From the NCBI GenBank assembly GCA_004553495.1, contig SFLE01000026.1, positions 1 to 24,768 of the forward strand: a stretch of DNA of 24,768 bases, given 5' to 3'. Positions 14,392 to 20,198 of the stretch are shown in pieces. The translations under genes were made by a program, and so were the position numbers. Positions within the stretch are counted from its first letter, which is position 1. Each line of letters opens with the position of its first letter. The notes beneath the pieces were generated by a model. That model made no database searches. It was not told the origin of the DNA and saw only the letters and a list, made by a program, of their open reading frames with translations. This stretch comes from Clostridiales bacterium (GTDB lineage: Bacteria; Bacillota; Clostridia; Oscillospirales; Oscillospiraceae).

Positions 14392-16164
14392 TTATGTTTC
14401 GGGAGTGACCTCAGGAGTGGGGTCAGCAACGATCGTGAATACGAAGGTCTTGGGCATTGCGAAGAAGTCGCCGCCGCGGACGCTTGCGGTCACGATGTAG
14501 CGTCCGGGAGCGGTGGGCATTTCGCTCTTTGCGTAGATTTTACCCACGCCGGTGAACCAGTAGTGGATCGCACCCGCAGAGGTGGAGTCAAGATCATCGC
14601 CGCTCTTGGTAAGCGTGCAGAGAGCATTGCTTGCCTTGAGTTCTTCTGCCTGAGAAACGGTAATGGTGTTGCGCTTTCCGTTGCTGTTGAGCATGGGGTT
14701 AAGCTCAAGCTTAAGACCGGTGTTTTTGAGAACCGTTACGGAAGCGGGGAGACTGATGCCGGTGTTGTAGTTATCGTTTACTGCAATTGCGGTAGCAAAG
14801 TACTGACCGGCGTGAGCAGGAGAACCGATAGCGAAACGCAGGTTATCGGCAATTTTGATCTGGTTAAGTGCATCGACAAGGTCTTTCAGATTCTGATAGG
14901 TAAGGCCATACTTCTTGAGCGCCTGATTAACCAAAAACTCGGTTAACTTGTTATCAACCTTTTCAAGTGCCTTATTGAGTGCTTCCTTAAATTCGCCGAC
15001 AGTTATGCCCTCATTCAAGTCGGGAAGATCGAAGTAATTAAGGAAAGCGTTAATGCCGTTAACAAACTTTTCTTTTTCGCCGCTCAGCTGGAGATATACG
15101 GTGCTCTCCAGATTCGTGTTTACGCCGACATATACAACGTAAAGTTCAAGCGCGGGGTCGGCGGGATTGGTAGTAACATATTTGGTGATGTCGATTTTTT
15201 CACCGGCTCTCATGAATTTGAAGGCACTGGTAATGCTGACCTTAACATTAGCCTTTTCTACCTTGAACTCTTCATTAACGAAGTATCCGCTTGCTTTGTA
15301 GTCATCGGAGCCGTTAAACTTTACACGGATGACCTGATCGCCTGCACCCATCTGCTCAAAGGTGGTAAGGTCTGTTACACCTTTGTACCCTTTAATGTCA
15401 ACATTTACCCTAATACTGTCGAGATCAATTTTGTCGTTCACTTTTTCAAGGGCAACAGGAAGCGCCTTGTATTGATATTCAAAGTCATCAAAGTTGAGAG
15501 TGTCTTTGGCGGGAAGAACAGACTTTTCCCAATCAATGGCGTTAGCAAAAATCTGCTGCTTCATTTTATTTGCGTCCATGTTGTAGGTAATGGTCGCGTT
15601 TTCTTTGAAAACGATGGTGCTCGTGTACTTGGCGACCTTAGTGATTTCGCGGAAATTGTCGGTGTCACTGCCTATGCAAACCTTAAAAGTGCTGTCGCTC
15701 TTTTTATCTGCAAGTGCGGTATGAATGTAGGTATCTTGAATATCACCCTTTTTGTGACCCCAGCCATCTTTTTCGTAGTATTTGTAAGATTCAAATCCAT
15801 TAATTGAACCATATGAAGGGCCATATATAGCAACTTTAAAAGGATCTCCTTTAAGGTAACCCTTGCACTCATACTGCCAATCAATTGCCGCTATCTGCTC
15901 TTCTGTGAGTTCGTTGTAATTAGCAAGAAGTGCTTTTGCGAGCGCATCCTTGACATTTGTGCCATCAACAATGCGAATTTCGACAGGCGTGTCGGACTTT
16001 TCCTTGAGCACAGGCTCAACAGGCTGGACGGCCTCGCCGCCCTCGGTCTGGGGCAGAATGTCCTCACCCGCTGCAAACACGGCAGGGGACATACCCGTGG
16101 CCGATGCAAGCATCAGAACAGCCAAAAGGGAAGCGAGAAAACGCTTCAGATTGTTTTTCTTCAT
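14392..16164 (-). CDS. Large secreted protein of unknown function, proline-rich end without anchor
   Basis: A 590-residue exported protein. MKKNNLKRFLASLLAVLMLA begins a clear signal peptide, with cleavage likely after PAVFAAG. The ATG at 16164 has SD GGAGG and is preferred to an upstream ATG (16245) that lies at the -10 of the predicted promoter. The mature part seems built from beta-rich surface-protein modules (VEIRIVDGTNVKDAL; DQVIRVKFNGSDDYKASGYF; PGRYIVTASVRGGDFFAMPK), resembling gut-Firmicutes Ig-like repeats, plus a helical stretch at about 390-440. I do not recognise a specific family. It ends with DPTPEVTPET, a linker type that normally precedes a wall anchor, but no LPxTG, SLH or membrane helix follows. 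Confidence 0.8.
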   Translation of the reverse strand: MKKNNLKRFLASLLAVLMLASATGMSPAVFAAGEDILPQTEGGEAVQPVEPVLKEKSDTPVEIRIVDGTNVKDALAKALLANYNELTEEQIAAIDWQYECKGYLKGDPFKVAIYGPSYGSINGFESYKYYEKDGWGHKKGDIQDTYIHTALADKKSDSTFKVCIGSDTDNFREITKVAKYTSTIVFKENATITYNMDANKMKQQIFANAIDWEKSVLPAKDTLNFDDFEYQYKALPVALEKVNDKIDLDSIRVNVDIKGYKGVTDLTTFEQMGAGDQVIRVKFNGSDDYKASGYFVNEEFKVEKANVKVSITSAFKFMRAGEKIDITKYVTTNPADPALELYVVYVGVNTNLESTVYLQLSGEKEKFVNGINAFLNYFDLPDLNEGITVGEFKEALNKALEKVDNKLTEFLVNQALKKYGLTYQNLKDLVDALNQIKIADNLRFAIGSPAHAGQYFATAIAVNDNYNTGISLPASVTVLKNTGLKLELNPMLNSNGKRNTITVSQAEELKASNALCTLTKSGDDLDSTSAGAIHYWFTGVGKIYAKSEMPTAPGRYIVTASVRGGDFFAMPKTFVFTIVADPTPEVTPET

Positions 16165-16508
16165 GCTATGCCTCCATATAAAGATTTTATAAATTTGCAA
16201 GTCGATTCTGTAAAAATACACTACATAATGTGACTTAGCATACAATATGATAACAAAATGATTAAAAAATTACAAACAAAACTTCGGCATTCGTTTAAAG
16301 TTTGTCATGATTTACGGAACTGCAAGCATAAAAGCTTTGCGGTGCCAAAAAAGTAACGGTTTTAGCTCAAAAACATTATTTACAGCTTGAAATTTGCACA
16401 ATAGATGTGTAAAAAACCAACTTAAAGCATTTTCGGGCGTGGAATTGGTGTATAAACATGAACATGGGGTACAAAGACGAACGAACCGTCCGAAAAACAA
16501 AAAATGCG
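16165..16508. other. AT-rich intergenic region
   Basis: About 340 bp between divergent genes. I see the promoter of the secreted-protein gene (16247-16275) in its left part and, at the right end, the start of the riboswitch promoter. No coding sequence, repeat or RNA fold is evident in the remainder. Confidence 0.6.
16247..16275 (-). promoter_or_regulatory. Promoter of the large secreted-protein gene
   Basis: Minus strand: -35 TTGTAA (16270-16275), 17-bp spacer, -10 TATCAT (16247-16252), about 83 bp before the ATG. The surrounding sequence is AT-rich, so alternatives exist. Confidence 0.45.
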
Positions 16509-16537
16509 TTGACAAGCGGGGAGATTTATGATAACAT
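16509..16537 (+). promoter_or_regulatory. Promoter of the cation exchanger gene
   Basis: A consensus -35 TTGACA (16509-16514), 17-bp spacer and -10 TAACAT (16532-16537) place the transcription start near 16544, at the beginning of the riboswitch P1 stem. Confidence 0.8.
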
Positions 16538-16542
16538 CTACC

Positions 16543-16680
16543 CTCGTTAAAAGGGAGTAGTTGTAAAAGTGTGACCAACATACCCCGGCGAATATTGCCG
16601 GTGGTCACGCACCTGATTTCCGAGGTAATGAGACTTTTAGCACATCACGCGGTGATCGTGTCTAAAGTCTTATTTTTTTA
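16543..16680 (+). promoter_or_regulatory. yybP-ykoY-type (manganese) riboswitch with terminator
   Basis: The leader has the two conserved loop elements of the yybP-ykoY class: AAAGGGAGTAG (16550-16560) and, at the base of a long hairpin, ACCAACATACC (16574-16584; stem GTGACC/GGTCAC, inner CCGGC/GCCGG). P1 is CTCGTTA (16543-16549) with TAATGAG (16626-16632). P1's 3' strand overlaps the start of a long terminator hairpin (AGACTTTTAGCAC... to CTAAAGTCT, 16631-16670) followed by TATTTTTTTA. Metal-stabilised P1 would break the terminator and switch the downstream exchanger on. The class senses Mn2+; this was called by eye from motifs. Confidence 0.78.
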
Positions 16681-16718
16681 TGCTGAAGTGAAGAAGTAAA
16701 GAAAAAGGGGAATCGTTT

Positions 16719-17708
16719 ATGGGAATTGATTTTACAGGAAGCACAATGCTTCTCGTCCTCGTGCTGTTTGCCGTAGGACTTATCTTTATCATAAAGGGCG
16801 GAGACCTTTTCGTTGATGCGGCGACATGGATAGCCGAGGCGTCGGGCATTCCGAAGTTCATAATCGGAGCTACCGTCGTCAGCTTTGCAACGACCATGCC
16901 CGAGATGCTTGTCTCCGTGTTTTCGGCATTTGAGGGCAATGCCGATATAGCGGTCGGCAACGCCGTGGGCTCCGTTACGGCAAACACGGGACTTATAATG
17001 TGCCTGTCGCTTGTGTGCATGGCGTGCAATATGCCCAGAAGACAGTTCGGCGTAAAGGCGTGCCTTCTCATGGGCGCTATCGCGCTTCTGTTTGCGTTCA
17101 CGCGCGACAGCTCGCTGTCCATAGTCGAGAGCGCTGTGATCATGCTCGTGTTCGTAGCATTCATGGCTGAGAGCCTTATCGCCGCAAAGCGCGATCAGGG
17201 CACCGAGGCAGCCGATAATGACGAACGCCCGAAGGCCACCGGCAAAAGCGTGGCGGGAAACATCGCAAAATTCATCATAGGCGCTGCCGCCATCATTCTC
17301 GGCGCTCAGCTGCTCATAGATAACGGCTCGGAGCTTGCATCCATGCTCGGCGTTCCCGATGCCGTCATCGGCGCAACGATGATAGCCATCGGCACCTCGC
17401 TGCCGGAGCTCGTGACGACGATAACGGCGATAAAGAAGAAGCAGTCCTCGCTGTCGGTCGGCAATATCATCGGCGCAAACATCATGGATCTGACTCTAAT
17501 CATGCCGCTGTGCGCACTGCTTCAGGGCAAGCCCCTCGGCATCGAAAATCAGGGCATGGCGCTGGATATTCCTGCGTGCCTTGTCGTCACCTGCGCAGCC
17601 ATGATACCCGCGCTTGCCTGCGGCAAGTTCAAAAAGTGGATAGGCTGGCTCATCGGCGGACTTTACATCGCCTACCTCGTTATCATGTTCGTCTATTTCG
17701 GAGCATAA
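16719..17708 (+). CDS. CaCA-family cation exchanger (YrbG-like Na+/Ca2+ antiporter family)
   Basis: A 329-residue integral membrane antiporter with the two inverted alpha repeats of the Ca2+/cation antiporter superfamily. Alpha-1 is GATVVSFATTMPEMLVSVFSA plus GNAVGSVTANTGL (about 49-95), and alpha-2 is GATMIAIGTSLPELVTTITA plus GNIIGANIMDLTL (about 218-265), each with the ion-binding Pro-Glu and Asn residues. A hydrophilic loop (about 160-185) separates the halves. SD AAGGGG precedes the ATG. The manganese-type riboswitch ahead of it suggests that the physiological substrate is Mn2+, or that Ca2+/Mn2+ are both moved outward; that is inference. It forms its own single-gene unit. Confidence 0.9.
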   Translation: MGIDFTGSTMLLVLVLFAVGLIFIIKGGDLFVDAATWIAEASGIPKFIIGATVVSFATTMPEMLVSVFSAFEGNADIAVGNAVGSVTANTGLIMCLSLVCMACNMPRRQFGVKACLLMGAIALLFAFTRDSSLSIVESAVIMLVFVAFMAESLIAAKRDQGTEAADNDERPKATGKSVAGNIAKFIIGAAAIILGAQLLIDNGSELASMLGVPDAVIGATMIAIGTSLPELVTTITAIKKKQSSLSVGNIIGANIMDLTLIMPLCALLQGKPLGIENQGMALDIPACLVVTCAAMIPALACGKFKKWIGWLIGGLYIAYLVIMFVYFGA

Positions 17709-17720
17709 GGGAAAAAATCA

Positions 17721-17754
17721 CTCCCGAGACCATGCGGTCTCGGGAGCTCTTTTT
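17721..17754 (+). terminator. Terminator of the cation exchanger gene
   Basis: A perfect 11-bp stem (CTCCCGAGACC 17721-17731, GGTCTCGGGAG 17736-17746) on a 4-base loop, followed by CTCTTTTT. Confidence 0.9.
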
Positions 17755-17774
17755 ATGTTTAAGGAGAGAAAGAG

Positions 17775-17870
17775 TTATGACTCAATAAGCTTCAGCGCGC
17801 GGTCGAGGTTCGCGATGATGTCCTCGGGATCCTCAAGACCTACCGACATGCGCTGTACTATTCGGTTTTC
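17775..17870 (-). pseudogene. C-terminal remnant of a Cys/Met-metabolism PLP enzyme
   Basis: The minus-strand frame encodes RMSVGLEDPEDIIANLDRAL and ends with TAA at 17775-17777. This is the standard C-terminus of the trans-sulfuration family (cystathionine gamma-synthase/beta-lyase, O-acetylhomoserine sulfhydrylase). About 30 of roughly 390-430 residues are left. The rest of the gene is gone; a hairpin at 17897-17934 and a sigma-factor remnant lie immediately upstream. Which member of the family it came from cannot be told. Confidence 0.7.
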
Positions 17871-17896
17871 AAAGAACGGGCATAGGCTATAGAGAA

Positions 17897-17934
17897 AGCC
17901 CCCTCACTTTCCATGCCGAAAAGTTGAGGGGGCT
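17897..17934 (-). terminator. Hairpin, probable terminator of the sigma-factor remnant
   Basis: AGCCCCCTCA (17897-17906) pairs with TGAGGGGGCT (17925-17934), with further pairing (CTTT/AAAG) inside the loop. On the minus strand it is followed by TTTCTC, a weak T run. Confidence 0.55.
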
Positions 17935-17947
17935 ACAACCAAGTTTT

Positions 17948-18112
17948 TTAATTTTCTAAAAGATTTTTGAGCTTTGCTCTGATTTTGGCGATCCGCTTGC
18001 TGATTGCCTGTTGTGATACGCCGTAAATTTCGGCAAGGTCGGTGCATGAAATGCCGGCGTAATAGTGGCGGTAGATGAGGAGCTGTTCCTCATCGGTCAG
18101 CTTCACCTTGCT
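17948..18112 (-). pseudogene. Region-4 remnant of a sigma-70-like factor of conjugative-element type
   Basis: About 52 codons ending at 17948 read KLTDEEQLLIYRHYYAGIS, then a helix-turn-helix (TDLAEIYGVSQQAISKRIAKI) and the basic tail KLKNLLEN. This is region 4.2 of the small sigma-like proteins carried by many Firmicutes conjugative transposons. An in-frame TAA lies just upstream (18113-18115), so the N-terminal two thirds are missing. A GTG at 18106 could start a short peptide, but the SD is poor. Together with the neighbouring fragments it marks the site of a decayed mobile element. Confidence 0.65.
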
Positions 18113-18117
18113 TTACT

Positions 18118-18246
18118 TCAATATTCTGACTTCATCCAGGAAGTCAAATCCATGCCGTCCGTGGTACGGCGGTCACAGCTGTAGGTGTACCCTTCTTGCA
18201 GAGGCAGCAGCAGGCCGCTGAAGGAAATTCTCTCTGAAACAGCCAT
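18118..18246 (-). CDS. Small 42-residue ORF of unknown function
   Basis: ATG at 18246 with AAAGGAG ten bases upstream, ending with TGA at 18118-18120. The product begins MAVSERISFSGLLLPLQEGY, is moderately hydrophobic and has no signal peptide or known motif. It sits head to tail with the sigma-factor remnant, whose frame opens two bases after this stop codon, so it may be the N-terminal remnant of a larger broken gene rather than a real small gene. No function is proposed. Confidence 0.4.
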   Translation of the reverse strand: MAVSERISFSGLLLPLQEGYTYSCDRRTTDGMDLTSWMKSEY

Positions 18247-18288
18247 GGCAGCTTATCTCCTTTATCTTATCGTAGTGTTATGTAGTCC

Positions 18289-18328
18289 TTCCGAAAAGCG
18301 GCAACGCCGTGGTTGCCGCCTTTCGGAA
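18289..18328. repeat. 17-bp inverted repeat
   Basis: TTCCGAAAAGCGGCAAC (18289-18305) and GTTGCCGCCTTTCGGAA (18312-18328) are inverted copies with one mismatch around a 6-base loop. There is no T run on either side, so it is a poor terminator. It could be a mobile-element end or an RNA structure. Confidence 0.6.
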
Positions 18329-18358
18329 AGAGACTTGCTGCAAGTCCGCTTTCAGGAA

Positions 18359-18394
18359 AATAGGCGGTGACGGAATGATCCGTCACCGCCTATT
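18359..18394 (-). terminator. Terminator of the surface-protein gene
   Basis: A perfect 16-bp stem (AATAGGCGGTGACGGA/TCCGTCACCGCCTATT) with a 4-base loop, followed on the minus strand by TTTTCC; it lies 35 bp past the stop of the SPQTG-anchor segment. Confidence 0.75.
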
Positions 18395-18428
18395 GTGTTT
18401 AGGTTATTTCGATTTCGGAAGCGCCGGC

Positions 18429-18755
18429 TTATTCAGCATCGGATTCCTTTCTCTTTTTGCCGCTTACGACCAGCAGGGTCAGAACGCCGCCGCTGACGAA
18501 CAGAGCAGCCAGCCAACCGATGAGGTTGCTGCTGTCACCGGTCTGAGGAGACTTGGCGGAGTCGTCCTTTCCTGGCTTATCGGTGTTATTATCACCGTTG
18601 CCTGTATTGCCGGTGTTGCCGCCGTCGGGGAGCTTGTCGATGACCGTGTTTTCGCTGCGCTTGGCGCCGCAAACGGTGCATTCCTCGTGCTTGATGCCGG
18701 TGGCCTCCTTGGTAGCGGCCTTGTCGATCACCCACTGGAAGCTGTGTGCTCGCAC
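18429..18755 (-). CDS. C-terminal, wall-anchor segment of the frameshifted Cys-rich surface protein
   Basis: The visible frame reads AHSFQWVIDKAATKEATGIK, HEECTVCGAK, a Gly/Asn/Asp/Lys linker, then SPQTGDSSN, a hydrophobic helix (LIGWLAALFVSGGVLTLLVV) and the basic tail GKKRKESDAE. That is a complete sortase sorting signal of the SPxTG type. It has no signal peptide and no SD of its own; the upstream frame (18728-20179) carries the same repeat module and stops 9 codons after this frame opens. It is therefore the end of the large surface protein, put out of frame by a short deletion. A sortase gene is not in the window. Confidence 0.8.
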   Translation of the reverse strand: MRAHSFQWVIDKAATKEATGIKHEECTVCGAKRSENTVIDKLPDGGNTGNTGNGDNNTDKPGKDDSAKSPQTGDSSNLIGWLAALFVSGGVLTLLVVSGKKRKESDAE

Positions 18756-20179
18756 TCGTGCCAGTGATTGGTGCCGTCATACTTCCAATCCGTGCCGTAG
18801 CTGTGGGTATGAGCGCTACCTGTTGCGGGGATCGTTGCGGTTTCAAGAACCATCTTGCAGACGGTGCATTCCTTATGCTTAGCGCCGTCGGCGGTTTCGG
18901 TAGCTGCCGTGTCAACGATCCACTCGCTGGCGCTGTGAGCCGCAATATCGGCCTTGTCGCCGCACTCGCACTCATGCCAGTGATTGTCGCCGTCATATTT
19001 CCAATCCGTGCCGTAGCTGTGGGTATGAGTGCTGCCGATTGCCTTGTAAGTCACGATGACGGTCTTATCCGCATCCATTGTAACATCCAGAACATTGGCA
19101 AGCACGGGCGTTGCAGCGCCGTTTACGGTGACCGTGTCGATCTCATAGCCCGCGTCGGGAGTAAAGATGATCGTTTCGGTCGAGCCTGCCGCAAGTCCTG
19201 TCTTGCTCGCGGAGATCGTTCCGTGACCGCCGTTTACCTGTGTCGTAAGGCTATAGGTCGCAACGGGTGCGTCCTTATAGCTTGCCGCAAGCGCAACATC
19301 GTTTGCGGGCATGGTGAAGGTGGTGACGGCGCTTGCAGCATCGGCAAGAGTCACGCCGCCGGACTTCACGACCCACTTGTCAAAGACCTTGCCATCGGGA
19401 ATTATCGCCGTGACGGTGATCTCAACGCCCGCAGCGGCGGAGGTAATGGCATTCCCCGATGCAGACGCCGTACCGCCTGTGACGGTAACTGCATACTCGG
19501 TCGCAGCGGGATTCTTCACAAACTTCGTTTCGCCGCAGTCGGCGCGCCGGCAGGTGTAGAGAACCCCTTCGCTCTTGCCCTGTGTTGCCGGTTTGCCGCC
19601 GTCCCAATCATGGCTGAGCTTATCGATAACATGACCGTAGCGGAAAATCTGTCCGCAGCCTTTTGTACACTGATAGTCGCCGCTATAGCCTGTGGTGGTG
19701 CATCCGGGCTTAACCTCATTGACCAGCTTGTAGTTGCCGGCAATTTCGTGGAGGGACGGGGTAGCGGAGCCCTTCTTTGAGATCCTGTCGCACGCTGTGC
19801 AGTATTGGTTACCGGAATAGCCCTTCTCGGTGCAGGTCGCCGCTCTTACATCACGCAGCTCAAAGGGGCCGCTATGCTTAAAGTCGCCCGATTCGCCCTT
19901 AACGGTGCCGCCGCAATCCGAGCAGCGGTAGTCGCCCTCATAGGCGCGGTGCCGGCAATCGCCCGATCTGGCGTTATAGCGTTTGCCGCCATGGCTCGGG
20001 TCCGTGGTGGCCGAGTTAAGCGTGCCGTAGTAGTAAAGCGGCTGCAGTGTACCGGTATGACCGGCGTTTGCGGGCGGGTAGATGTCCCGGCCTGCCTCAA
20101 TTATAAATCCGCAGTCCGCGCAGGCGGTGTCGCCGGTGTAGCCCTTGCGGTCGCAGACCTGTGCCTTCGCATTGAGCAC
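18728..20179 (-). CDS. Middle segment of the frameshifted Cys-rich surface protein
   Basis: Continues the preceding frame after a one-base shift near 20200. It contains several CxxC modules of the form GYSGDYQC-x3-CG or GYTGDTACADCG, spaced by about 40 residues, then two divergent InlB-B-type repeats (VTVTGGTASASGNAITSAAA to TTFTMPANDVALAASYKD; TQVNGGHGTISASKTGLAAG to TVIVTYKAIG), then HTHSYGTDWKYDGDNHWHEC modules. The GTG at 20179 is simply the first start codon of the frame; it has no SD, and codons for APGCDHSGGTTV upstream in the same frame belong to the protein. A wall-exposed binding or structural role is likely, but the ligand is unknown. Confidence 0.8.
   Translation of the reverse strand: MLNAKAQVCDRKGYTGDTACADCGFIIEAGRDIYPPANAGHTGTLQPLYYYGTLNSATTDPSHGGKRYNARSGDCRHRAYEGDYRCSDCGGTVKGESGDFKHSGPFELRDVRAATCTEKGYSGNQYCTACDRISKKGSATPSLHEIAGNYKLVNEVKPGCTTTGYSGDYQCTKGCGQIFRYGHVIDKLSHDWDGGKPATQGKSEGVLYTCRRADCGETKFVKNPAATEYAVTVTGGTASASGNAITSAAAGVEITVTAIIPDGKVFDKWVVKSGGVTLADAASAVTTFTMPANDVALAASYKDAPVATYSLTTQVNGGHGTISASKTGLAAGSTETIIFTPDAGYEIDTVTVNGAATPVLANVLDVTMDADKTVIVTYKAIGSTHTHSYGTDWKYDGDNHWHECECGDKADIAAHSASEWIVDTAATETADGAKHKECTVCKMVLETATIPATGSAHTHSYGTDWKYDGTNHWHECEHTASSG
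18753..19036. repeat. 68-bp direct repeat (two copies) in the surface-protein gene
   Basis: Copies at 18753-18820 and 18969-19036 are about 90% identical by eye and encode the HTHSYGTDWKYDGxNHWHEC module. Copies this alike can recombine, and the frame-breaking loss at 18733-18760 lies at the edge of one copy. Confidence 0.8.
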
Positions 20180-20198
20180 CGTGGTGCCGCCGCTGTGG

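Noticed and set aside
18753..19036. CRISPR array
   Set aside because: There are only two long copies that encode a protein module in frame; no short repeat/spacer pattern exists anywhere in the window.
18746..19780. Plus-strand open frame of 344 codons opposite the middle surface-protein segment
   Set aside because: Low-stop antisense of repetitive, GC-rich coding sequence; the minus strand encodes recognisable InlB-like and CxxC modules.
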